From Poecilobothrus nobilitatus (Eukaryota > Arthropoda > Insecta > Diptera > Dolichopodidae), in NCBI GenBank assembly GCA_947095535.1, contig OX352774.1:40440496-40504495 (forward strand): a stretch of DNA of 64,000 bases, given 5' to 3'. The position numbers were made by a program, and so were the translations under genes. The notes beneath the pieces are model-generated. The model did no database searches. It was not told the DNA's origin and saw only the letters and a program-made list of their open reading frames with translations. This document shows, piece by piece, positions 1 to 9,717 of the stretch (its first letter is position 1; each line of letters begins with the position of its first letter).

Positions 1-1
1 T

Positions 2-1444
2 CCAACCAACCCCAGCAATTATAGACCAATAAGCCTAATGCCAAACATAAGTAAAATATTTGAAACTTTAATAAATGATAAAATTTCGAGCATTGCACAC
101 TCAAAAAACCTCATACCTGATAACCAGTTTGGGTTCAGACACAAACACAGTACAATTAACACTATAACTAAATTAACTTCCGATATTTGCTGGTTCATAA
201 ATAAAAACTACGGCGTTGGTGCCTGTCTCATTGATTTGGAGAAGGCATTCAATTCAGTTTGGTTGGACGGTTTAACATACAAATTATTAAAATATAAATT
301 TCCATTACGCTTAATAGTACTTATTAAAAATATGTTATACAATAACAAATTTCTAGTACATAGCCAAAATAATATGTCTAACAAAACATTTGTAATTGAA
401 AATGGTCTCCAACAAGGTATTGTTAACGCACCAATTCTTTTCTCGATCTACATAGCAGATCTTTTGCTCTGGTTAGACCGAGTTAAAGGTAATAATTATG
501 CCCTAGCTTTCGCAGACGACATAATAATATACTCTGCGAATGACACTGTAAATAGCATTCAGTATACTGTTCAAAAAATGTTTAACATTGTACAAGATTA
601 TTGCAAAATATGGAAATTAAAAGTGAACTTTAGTAAATGTGAAACCGTGTTATTCCGTAACACGGTAGACAAAACAAGTTCAGACATTAGAAAAAATTGG
701 AAAAATTTTACCATTAAATCGCCCATTTCACCTCTCGCAAATAAAAAAGTCGTTAAATATCTTGGGGTTCACCTTCATAGAAATCTGAACTTCATTGATC
801 ATATAAAATATACAAAAGAGAAAGGTAATAAATCCTTTATGGCAGCAAAAAATCTCTTCTACAACAAAAATATCAGTAACAGAGTCAAAATTATTTGCTA
901 CCAAACATTAATAAGGCCTACGCTTGTATATGGTGTACCCATATGGTACAATATCAGTGCAAGCCTAATGGAAAAAATCCGCAAGTTTGAAAGAAAGTGT
1001 ACAAGAGTTTGCATCAATAAACATAGAAAACCTGAATCCGAGTACAAACATTTTTACTCCAATAAATATTTGTACAAGGAATCAAAAATCATAAGAATCG
1101 ATAATTTTATTATAAAATTAATTCGCAACCACTATGATAGAGCATTAAATACTCCAGAAAATGGTTTAATATCACATATATTTTACCACAATGAGGAGTA
1201 CATCAAGAAGACTTTGCTCACGGGCTTCATAGCACCTGAGCATTTCATCTTCTTAGACAAGCATGGTTATATACAAAACCAAAATCATGTCCCTATACTA
1301 TTTCATTATAGTAGACGGGCTACATGTAAACAAATTGAATATGATCCAGGTAACATCAACGCAGATAATATGAAATATGACATGTCGATACCAGATATAG
1401 ATAAATCAATAAAAAATAATTATTGGTGGTTAAGCACGTTATAA
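2..1444 (+). CDS. Non-LTR retrotransposon (LINE, jockey-like) ORF2, reverse-transcriptase end, 5' part outside window
   Basis: The frame is open from base 2 and reads NYRPISLMPNISKIFE, so the Met at 38 is internal and the ORF starts left of the window. Counting from that Met, the reverse-transcriptase landmarks are QFGFR (30-34), motif A LIDLEKAF (64-71, catalytic Asp66), motif B GLQQGIVNAP (123-132) and motif C FADD (158-161). The usual KAFD Asp is Asn72 here. After the RT there is a thumb-like region containing TLIRPTLVYGVPIWY, the conserved tail of jockey-group ORF2 proteins, and then a C-terminus I do not recognise. The protein would copy its own RNA into DNA at a nicked target. No RNase H domain and no endonuclease are visible; the endonuclease would lie upstream. 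The frame has no stops or frameshifts over 1.4 kb, so the copy is young or the ORF is still selected. Jockey-clade assignment is my best guess; LINE RT is near certain. Confidence 0.87.
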   Translation, partial: PTNPSNYRPISLMPNISKIFETLINDKISSIAHSKNLIPDNQFGFRHKHSTINTITKLTSDICWFINKNYGVGACLIDLEKAFNSVWLDGLTYKLLKYKFPLRLIVLIKNMLYNNKFLVHSQNNMSNKTFVIENGLQQGIVNAPILFSIYIADLLLWLDRVKGNNYALAFADDIIIYSANDTVNSIQYTVQKMFNIVQDYCKIWKLKVNFSKCETVLFRNTVDKTSSDIRKNWKNFTIKSPISPLANKKVVKYLGVHLHRNLNFIDHIKYTKEKGNKSFMAAKNLFYNKNISNRVKIICYQTLIRPTLVYGVPIWYNISASLMEKIRKFERKCTRVCINKHRKPESEYKHFYSNKYLYKESKIIRIDNFIIKLIRNHYDRALNTPENGLISHIFYHNEEYIKKTLLTGFIAPEHFIFLDKHGYIQNQNHVPILFHYSRRATCKQIEYDPGNINADNMKYDMSIPDIDKSIKNNYWWLSTL

Positions 1445-1863
1445 ACAAAAAATAATTTATTTGTATAAAAGATTAGTACTTTAAATTATTAGATTAGTGT
1501 TATTGTAGTATTAAAATAATAATTTTTAGTTATAAGTTTCTTAATTAGTTGTAAGAATAGGATAAGTTAGGTTAAGGTTTTATTTAAAAAAAAAGTATAA
1601 AAAAAATTGCCTTTTTTAAATTTTTTGCAATTAATTAAAACTAAGGAATTAATACATACTCAAAGGTATGATTAAGATAGTCAGTAAACATTCATAATAA
1701 TTATTAAGACAAACAATTTAACATAAAAAAAAACATTTTATTTTTACATGTTAATTTTTAAAGCACGAAAAACCTTTTTTGTTAACTATTTTTGTAGGTT
1801 AAGTTATCATAAGTATGTAAGCAAACAACAAAATAAAAGTTCAATAAAAAAAAAAAAAAAAAA
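1445..1863 (+). other. Probable 3' UTR and poly(A) tail of the LINE
   Basis: The stretch after the ORF2 stop is A+T-rich and non-coding. It ends in AATAAA at 1832-1837 and a run of 18 A at 1846-1863, as expected for the 3' end of a poly(A)-tailed LINE. A shorter A run at about 1586-1594 is an alternative end. No target-site duplication can be tested because the 5' end is outside the window. Confidence 0.45.
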
Positions 1864-2171
1864 TTCATTTTTTTTTAATAAAATATTTGGTTTTTCTCTT
1901 AAATTTGTTTATATTTAGGTACTCTATGTATTTTATATTATACTTAGTTACATATATTTATATGTCATATTATTTTTCTATTTTCTATATTAATTGAAAG
2001 AAAATAAATTGTTTAAAAGGAATTAAACTGCCAAATAATTGTTTTATATGTTCATAAAAAGCATAAAATAAGTTTTACTAAACATTTTAAAAGCATAAAA
2101 TTTATTATAATAATACATTAATCCATACTTTAAATTGTACATGTAGTAAAAAAAAGTCTATTATTTTTTTA
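1864..2171. other. A+T-rich intergenic sequence
   Basis: Low-complexity A+T-rich DNA between the LINE tail and the next element. I see no gene or repeat boundary in it. Confidence 0.6.
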
Positions 2172-2945
2172 TATGGCTCCGTGTTCGCAAGAAAAATGTC
2201 CCCAAAATAAATGAAAAAAGTCTCCAATTTTAGAGATTTTTCACATATGGAAAAAGTCCTCAAAGTTTTATACAAATTTTGGAGACTGTTTTCGTTTTTC
2301 GCAAAATTTTATACAATTTTTTTTTTTTTAGTTCATTTCCCTACCACATAAATGTAACAAAGAAATTATACAGCTCTTCTTTTTAGGCGTGGTTGTACAT
2401 GTCGTAAGAGGAAATTACTCTTACGACGTGTGTGGAATTCGAACCCACACTCCCTTGGTGTTTATAGGGTATTTTATACGCTCTTACCCACTACGCCACC
2501 GAGGCCTCAGTTTATACTAATTTAAATAGATAATAAAAATGCTGGATTTTTTATTTTTCTATATTGACATACTATTAGTAAATATTGATTTTAGAGTTCA
2601 ATTCCTAGATTATGAATATGTTTTTATTTTTCCAAAAATATGTTTATCTACTTATATGTATATAAATATATATATATTATACTAGATTCTGAATTAGAAA
2701 GGATTTAAGAGTTAGATTCAAAATCAGGATATTTTCTTTTTACGGAATATTTGAATATATAATGATATATAATGAAATATAACTATACATAGATTTTTTT
2801 GAGAACTCTATTCATTTGTAAAATCTCCTCTAAATATAATTTTTATAAAATACCCAAAAATAAACAACAAAAAGTCCCCAAAAGAAAGTTTATTTGTTTT
2901 TGGTTTTAGAAACATTTTCCTTGGGGAATTTTTCATGGAGCCGTA
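2172..2945. mobile_element. Possible TA-flanked inverted-repeat element (MITE-like)
   Basis: The left end reads TATGGCTCCGTG and the right end, reverse-complemented, reads TACGGCTCCATG. Both are followed by an AAAAATnnCCC stretch, giving imperfect terminal inverted repeats bounded by TA, the target of Tc1/mariner-type and many MITE insertions. The interior has no ORF and repeats the words 'aaaagtccccaaaa' and 'aaagtctcc' in both orientations. A tRNA-derived SINE (2378-2508) lies inside. The repeats are short and diverged, so the call is tentative. Confidence 0.35.
2378..2508 (-). mobile_element. tRNA-derived SINE with stem-loop tail
   Basis: On the minus strand the head begins GAGGCCTCGGTGGCGTAG. 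It has a near-perfect Pol III box A (TGGCGTAGTGGG, within 2481-2498) and a box B-like GGTTCGAATTCC (2434-2446). The ends do not pair as an acceptor stem, so it is not a working tRNA gene. Behind the head is a perfect 10-bp inverted repeat, GTCGTAAGAG / CTCTTACGAC (2401-2427) with a 7-nt loop, then a tail containing AACCACGCCTAAAAAG. A second copy at 53676-53818 shares both head and tail, which supports a dispersed SINE family. Confidence 0.65.
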
Positions 2946-3173
2946 ATTTAAATCTCAAATATTTGATGAATAATTTTTTTTTTTAATGTATAGTTTTGCA
3001 AATATTTAGTTAATTTTCATCCTAACTACGTGCTATTCATTAATTATTTTATCTGAAATAAAATATAATAATACAAAGCCAACTCTTTAGTTGATCATGC
3101 AACTAATATTTTACTATTTAAAAACAAATCTTTTTCCTTGAAAGTCAAAAAATAAAATAAAGTAAATAAATAC

Positions 3174-3212
<39 letters not shown>

Positions 3213-4103
3213 CATTATTTTATCAAAAACGAAAATTTGGTACTCTACTTATACTTACTTAAAATTGTTAGGCATTTTTGATAGAAGAGTTAATTTCAAT
3301 TTCAAAAAATTTGTCTAGATAATATGCATATTAAAGATAATGCATATTTAAGTATTTAATAAATCAGATTTTACTAAATATAAAATATAATAATAATAGA
3401 AAACAAAAGAAAAATAAAACATATGTACATATATATAGATTCTAAGAAAATAATATCTGCAATATGCTTTGTTAAGTTCCGTAAAACTTGAAACTTTTTT
3501 CAAATCCTTTAAATATCCTTATTTTGGTTTTTATTTCCAGTAAATTCATCAAAGTCATGTTTTATTATTTCACTACACTTAGAGAAAATCAAAATCATAG
3601 AAATAAACAAAAATAAAAATAATAATAAAATAAATTTATATATAAAACATTTGGAGCATAAAATTTATGCATAAATAATAAAAAAAAAAAAATATAATAT
3701 TTTTAGTAAATATTATATTAATAATTCATATAATATTATGAGATTATATTTAATAATAAAATTAAAAAGAGAGAAAACAACTTAAAAAAATATTTATAAA
3801 AATAATGTTGGATCTATTTTTGTTGTACTAATTTTTTTTTTTTCATTTATTAATTTTTTTAAGTATATTAAATATAATATAAAAAAAAATGAAATTTGTT
3901 TGTGGTGATATTTTTATTATTTAATTTGAAGAAATATAAATTATGAAACATAATTTTCTTATATATTTCTTTTTTAATTTCAAAAAATTATAAAAGAAAA
4001 TTCAAAAGAAAATTATTAAACAGAATTTTGATTTAATTATGCAATAGCATCCTATAAATATGCAATATCAGTCTTATTTCTTTATTTTTAACTAAGTTTT
4101 TTA
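2946..4103. other. A+T-rich intergenic sequence with (TA)n
   Basis: No gene seen. It contains an interrupted (TA)n microsatellite at 3171-3212 and many A and T homopolymers. Confidence 0.6.
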
Positions 4104-4340
4104 GGGGCTTCGGTAGCCTAGTGGGTAGGCGTGTGATGTATTAACTGAAGGAGTGTGGGTTCGATTCCTGCACAGGTCCTGCATAGGACATAATATTGCA
4201 TTAGATTTATATATGTAATATTAATATAAATAAATAAGTTTTTTTATAGGCCAAAATCGGTTCTAGGTAGTGGGCTCAGGAGCATTACTAATATTGTATG
4301 ATTTATTACAATAATCTTTGAAAAACTAAATAAATAAATG
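4104..4340 (+). mobile_element. tRNA-derived SINE
   Basis: The head starts GGGGCTTCGGTAGCCTAGTG. Box A is GGTAGCCTAGTGGGTAGGC (4112-4130) and box B is a perfect GGTTCGATTCC (4158-4168), with a plausible T-stem. The acceptor arms do not pair, so this is a SINE head and not a tRNA gene. A small hairpin (GTCCT-GCAT-AGGAC) follows, then a tail with CCAAAATCGG and GGTAGTGGGCTCAGG. It ends near an AAATAAATAAAT simple repeat around 4325-4340, typical of a SINE 3' end. The head resembles the SINE at 2378-2508; the tails differ. Confidence 0.6.
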
Positions 4341-6330
4341 GCTTTATACTATTAATCGTAGGCGTAATAAATTTTAAAATAGGGTTAATGAAAAAAATTT
4401 AAAAAAAAAAAACAAATCTATATTATAAAAAGAATTGATTGAGATATTTGTGATATTTTCATTCATTATAATCATACTACTTATATGTATTTAAAAAATT
4501 GCAAAAAAAAAGAAAATCTGTAAATAAGACAAATTTCATTACAATCAAAACTGAATTACTTATTTTATTTATAACTTAAGAATCTTTAATATTCAATTTT
4601 GTAATAAAATTTTATAATTTTGAATTATACAATTAATGATAATTAAAAGCAACGAAAAAAAAATAAAAAATGAATTGCAAACATTTTATTCGTCATTAAG
4701 TTGTGTAATGTGTATATAAATAAAACACTAACCTATAATTTTATTTACAGCATCATTAAGTAGAATAGAACTTAATTATCTCATTTTAATTATTTACTAA
4801 AGTCTTATATTCTCTTATTTTCATTTCATATCTTTTATTTTAACAGAAATAAGGGAGAAAACAAAAAAAAAAAATAGAAATAAAATTTAGATTACAATTT
4901 CCTAATGAAAATGTTTTATATTCTTTTAAATTAGCTGAAGACTACCCAATAACATCATTTACAACTTGGAAATGAAAAAAAAAAATAAAATAAAATTCCC
5001 ACCCCCTCATAGTTGATTTTTATTTTTTTTTTTATGTACGTTTTAACAAAATTGCTACGTTGCATTATTTTTTTCTTAGATATTTTTTATCGCATTCATA
5101 CAAGATTGTATTGTGATAGAAAACCAATTTACGTTCATAATACCTTAAATTCTAATATTCAAAAGTTTGAGACATTCTAGTAAAACAGCTGATTTTTAAT
5201 TAATATTTTTTTACTGAATTAAGTATATACTTAGTTTCTTTTTATAGTTTGTTTTCCTCAATTTTAGTATATTCTTAAGAGTCATTTCACCATTTTGCTT
5301 TACGGATCTAAGCAACGTGTATAAATCAAATAGCCTCAAGTAATAAAGGGAACAAAAAATGGCTTAAAAGGTAAATATAGATTTTAAGAAATATTTTGTA
5401 AAATCTACCTAGCACATATATATATATATATCATATATTTATATTTCACTTTATGTATGATATTCATATATAAATTTACAGACATTAAAATTTTGGTCAA
5501 AAAAAGATTTTAATTGATCTGCAAATTTAGTATATAATAGTCTTTATAAAAACAATAGAAACTATAACGTTTCTAGATGTTCTATATAGTCTTATATATA
5601 TAGTTTTAAAAAATACATAGTTTTAAAAACGAAAAATGAAAAATAATGAAATTCTATAGCAATATACTAATAAATTACATTAAAAAACTGTTTCAGTCAA
5701 ATTTTTGCTCAAACATCCATCTCAATTCAATTTTAACCTTCACATGATATTATTAAAAGAAAAGTTATTCTTCTATTATAGAAAACTTATTATTGTGACT
5801 ATTATAAGAATTTATTCAATTCCTTAAAATTAAACTTAAAAATAATAGAAGAAAATACTTTTTTTTAGAATTGATGCATTTTTCACCAACAGAGTTTAAC
5901 CAAGGCAACTATTTGTTTTCTTTTTATACTTTTTTCATTTCATTTGTAACAGTTCCTTCACAAAAATAATATCATTTTTCAAACTGTGCTCTAGAAAACG
6001 TTTGTTTTAGTTTTTATTATTGTTATTCTTTTATAATATTGGACTCAATTAGCTTTTGTGTATATACATTTTGAATTGAATAGAATAAAATTCTATGCAA
6101 TTTTCAATTCTATGTAAGAAGTTCCAAGGATGCAACTATGTGTGAAAGGAAAACAAAGAGAATTAAAGTAAGAGAAAAAAAAATAGTTTATTTTTTTTTT
6201 TTTCTTTACAAAAGGAAAATTAAAAAATAAAAAGATAAAGAAATAAAGAACAGAACATGAAAAACAATTTAAACCAAATGTGAAGAACTTGAATGAAATA
6301 TTATTCAAAAAAAAAAAAAAAAAAATGTAA
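4341..6330. other. A+T-rich intergenic sequence
   Basis: Long low-complexity stretch with A/T homopolymers and a short (TA)n near 5409-5430. I see no gene, RNA gene or element boundary. Confidence 0.55.
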
Positions 6331-6419
6331 TTAACTAAGTATAGATATGCATTCAGTGCATTCAACGTTGTAGTAGTTGTCGTTGTCATCGTCATCGTCC
6401 ACGTCATTGAAATCACTGT
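6331..6419 (-). CDS. Candidate acidic C-terminal exon of an unidentified gene (weak)
   Basis: An island clearly richer in G+C than its surroundings follows an acceptor-like TTCCTTACAG (minus strand). In the frame entered one base into a codon it reads DSDFNDVDDDDDNDNYYN, then VECTECISILS and a stop at 6331-6333. About 220 nt upstream on the same strand a strong donor-like GATG^GTAAGT (exon end 6642) would join in the same phase as CGD/DSDF. However, that upstream segment has an in-frame stop and no AG acceptor or ATG, so the two-exon model is incomplete. The acidic run may also be a GAC/GAT trinucleotide repeat. The poly-T reading frame overlapping it is not credible. Confidence 0.22.
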
Positions 6420-7358
6420 CTGTAAGGAATATTAATGTAACAGTAATCATTATGAATTATTTAAAATATACACACAATTTACACTATTATAAATATGTAT
6501 ACAAAATTTAATAATAGAAACATTAATATATATATATTTTTTTTTAATTTTCTGAATTTTCTTTCTTTTTACCTCCTGATTCATTCATTTATTTTTTCAT
6601 TTACAATTTTAGAAATTCTTTGTTTAATTTTAAGTACTTACCATCACCGCAAAAGAAAGTTTGTTTACATATATAGGTAGATTTGTATTTTTATAATTTT
6701 TTTTTTTTTTTTTTTGAAGGACATCACGTTTTCAGGCAATTAATTTTTAAAAAGATGAGATTTCATTTTATTTTCCTCTTAATTTTTTTTTTTTTTTGAC
6801 TTGAGCAAATAAAATAAGGATAATGAGAATGAAAAAAAAAAAATCAAAAGGATATATATATAGATATAATTCTTTTATGTCACTTGCAAATATTTTGACA
6901 TTTAATATTAAGGCAAAAAAAAAAAAACTAGTTGAGTTTTTTTATTGATTAAAAAATATAATGAATACAAAATACGATATTATTCAAAATTTATTTGTAT
7001 AAGTCACAAAAAATATATATAGATATATATAAATATGCAATTGTAATGATATGTTGTACTAATAAAATTATAATCACTATAGTATTATAAACTTGTTGAA
7101 TAATATTTTTCATCAGAAATAAATAAATATTTAGTTATTTTTTTTTTTTAACTTTATTTATTTATTACATATAGAGGAATATACTGAAAGATAAATATAA
7201 AAGAAGGATATATACTGATATATATACAGAAGGTAATATGTTAAACGAAATGATTTTAAAAGCAATAAAAACAATTTACAATTATTGTGAATAGTTATGA
7301 TCATTTGCATCAAAATTTGTAATTTTGTTTTATAAATTTTTATGTTTGTATACGTATA
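6420..7358. other. A+T-rich intergenic or intronic sequence
   Basis: Mostly homopolymers. The only notable site is the minus-strand donor-like GTAAGT at 6636-6641, the possible 5' end of a 222-nt intron (6420-6641) leading to the candidate exon at 6331-6419. Confidence 0.4.
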
Positions 7359-8689
7359 CTAGAAAATCCCCTGTGCAATTGCACAATTTCTATAGATTTA
7401 AAAACATTTACGTTATCATACTGACTCCCTTACTACCTGTATTAAGGGAGGGATTATTACATGTATTTTTTTAGCTTAGGTATATTAAGTACCTAACTAA
7501 AATAACTTATGGATTTTTAATTTAATTTGAATTTTTTAGGTGTAGGGTATAAATAAGTCGGTTGCATCGACTTACTGTTACTTTTACTTGTTTTTTTTTG
7601 CTTGAAAAAAATTTGCTGAATTTATTTTATTTAAATGTACTTTGGAAGAGGTCTTTGGTATATTTAATAAAAGATTCATGTCTCTGATAATGAAATTTCA
7701 TAAATTTTTGGGGGCTTTTTTTTGTGAGGGTCGTTTTCGACAGCATTTTAATTTAATGGTCTAATAATAAATTAGTACAAAATTATTAATCTATTGTGAG
7801 AGAAGGCTTCTAAAATGATATTTCTATGTTATTTTTTCTTTTTTTTTAAGAAAAATATCCATTTCTATAATATTTAGTAAGTTTCTGATTTCTGTTATGA
7901 AATATAATTAGCTAAGTCTGCCGAATTTTATATTAATAAAAAAATTCGAATATTTTATGTTATCAAATGTTATCAAATTATAATATCAAAAATGCAGCTT
8001 AAAAAATCAAAATTCCAACCTAAATAAACAAAACTACTTTAAAGTCTGCTGCGAAGCTTTCACCAGCTTTTATAATAGTGAAAACAAAATCAAGAATAAA
8101 ATCGGCCTGTTATTTGTTTCTTATATAAGGTTAAATATAAGGTTTACTATAAACTTTGCTCTTTTCACTTTCAAGTCTTTTAATTTTATTAAGAGTATTT
8201 TTATTTTTTTCAAAACAAAGAGTCATTTGAAAACTGCCAACAGGAGATTAATAATTTATTTTTAATTTACCGCTGCGACCAGTTCATAATGGATGTGGCG
8301 GTCAAATTTAAAAATTAAAAATTTGCTGAATTTATTTTTATTGAAAATGTGTTTTTTATGTATGTACTTCACCTTTTTTGACTGTACTCACTTTTAAAGA
8401 ACGGTTTGTGTCTTTGATAATACTTCTAGTGGAAAATTTGGTCTCTGGTAATAATATTTACTAAATTTATTTATATTTTTAATTAACGGTTTGTGTCTCT
8501 TGATAATACTTTGAGTCAAAGATTTGTGTCTCTGGTAATAAAATTTTAAATTATTAAATAAATATATACAGAAATATCATCATTGCCAGTTTAGTTTACA
8601 TTCAGTGTGAGTGTTTTATTATAGATATAAAATATATTTTTTTACATGTTGGCAAGGTCTCGCCAACATCTTGTGTATTATATTATAGA
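7359..8689 (-). mobile_element. Non-autonomous Helitron, copy 1 (1331 bp)
   Basis: In element orientation it begins TCTATAATATAATACA (8689 downward) after a host A. It ends CTAG (7362-7359) before a host T, the exact A^T insertion pattern of Helitrons. The palindrome TGTGCAATTGCACA (7372-7385) sits 9 nt before CTAG, as the Helitron 3' hairpin does. A second GTTGGC...GCCAAC hairpin lies close to the 5' end. No Rep/helicase is encoded, so transposition would need proteins in trans. Inside are repeats of a 'GGTTTGTGTCTyTGATAATACTT' type (about 8400-8530) and, at 7461-7591, the 5' block of the tandem-repeat element seen at 26656. A second full copy lies at 52458-53620 in the opposite orientation. 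Confidence 0.82.
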
Positions 8690-8830
8690 TAACAAAAAGT
8701 TGTGCAAAATAATGACAAACTTTCTTCAATTTTAAGAAAATTCTATATATAACTAAGAAAAGCTTTTGATTTTGTATTGTGTACGTATTGGGTACGAAAA
8801 ACAGAAATTTTAAAAGTGTGATTGAAAATC

Positions 8831-9068
8831 AGGGTTTCAATAATTAGTTTAGCGGGCACTCCACACCCCCGCAGCCTTCATTATTTTAAAGATTTTGATG
8901 TTGAAATATGTATAAAAAAATATAATTAGGAGAGAGTTGGTAAGAATATGAAGATTTCAATCATTTGTTCAGCTGGGGTTTGAGGGCGGTATCCTCTATT
9001 ATTTTATAGATTTTAATGTTGCAATATGTACGAAAAGAAATAATTCAGGAGGGATTTTGGAATTTCAA
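8831..9068 (+). repeat. Diverged tandem dimer, about 119-120 bp
   Basis: Two head-to-tail units, each with a 'TTTCAATnATTnGTTnAGC' start and an ATTATTTTAnAGATTTTnATG body, repeat at an offset of about 119-120 bp (8831 and 8951). It stands directly between the Helitron and the tandem-repeat element at 9190 and is probably part of the latter. Confidence 0.5.
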
Positions 9069-9189
9069 TATCCGACCTTTGATATCCATATTTTCTTTTT
9101 GAAAAATGTGCTAAAAATAAATTGTGCAAAAATAAAACTAATAATTGAACTTCTTCCCTTTTCTGTCTTATTCAACTCGAATTTCAGGA

Positions 9190-9717
9190 ACGTCAAAGAG
9201 GCATCCTCTTGGGATATACTTGGCACCCTTGTAAAAAATTTCAAGTTTCTATCTTAATTAATTTCGAAAATATGCTTGTTAGTCCATGGGAGGCGTGTGT
9301 CAGGTACCCGAATTGCCATTCCAATTCATCAAATCCATCTCAGGGACATAAAGAAAGCATGCCAGAACACCATTGTACTAAATTTAAAGGTTCTACTTTT
9401 GTTGATTTTGGAGATATGCTTGTTTGGTCTTGTCCTCGTCCGGAAGTACGAACGCGTGAACCGATTTTGTCCAGATTCGAACTTAACCTTCCTTTCGTAA
9501 TTAGCAACCTACTATATAAATTTCATCAAGATAGCTTTACTAGTTTTTGAGTTATCGTGCGAACGGACGGACGGACGGATGGATATCGTTAAATCGACTT
9601 AGGAGGTGATCCTGATTCAGAATATATATACATGTACATATCTAACTAGCTTCTTTTTGGTGGTTACAAACACCATACCAAAGTTTATATATCCTATACT
9701 TTAGGTGTAGGATGTAA
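9190..9717 (+). mobile_element. Remnant of the fly-type tandem-repeat element (same family as 26656-28127)
   Basis: It shares with the 26.7-28.1 kb element the monomer text (TTAATTTCGAAAATATGCTT, GGTACCCGAA), the (ACGG)n block, the 'TCCTGATTCAGAATATATA' segment, GTGGTTACAAACACCATACC and the 3' end 'CTTTAGGTGTAGGATGTAAAAA'. Two or three diverged monomers remain. Frames of 66-113 codons inside are repeat artefacts, not genes. Confidence 0.65.

Noticed and set aside
2378..2508. Functional tRNA genes at 2.4, 4.1, 32.5, 38.9 and 53.7 kb
   Set aside because: Boxes A and B are recognisable, but acceptor or other arms do not pair and SINE tails follow.
6093..6416. 107-codon minus-strand frame MISMTWTMT...
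   Set aside because: Thr repeat from a trinucleotide run followed by poly-Phe/Lys from homopolymers; the alternative acidic frame is more protein-like.
9209..9550. 113-codon frame with several Cys
   Set aside because: Translation of tandem-repeat-element monomers shared with 26.8-27.9 kb.
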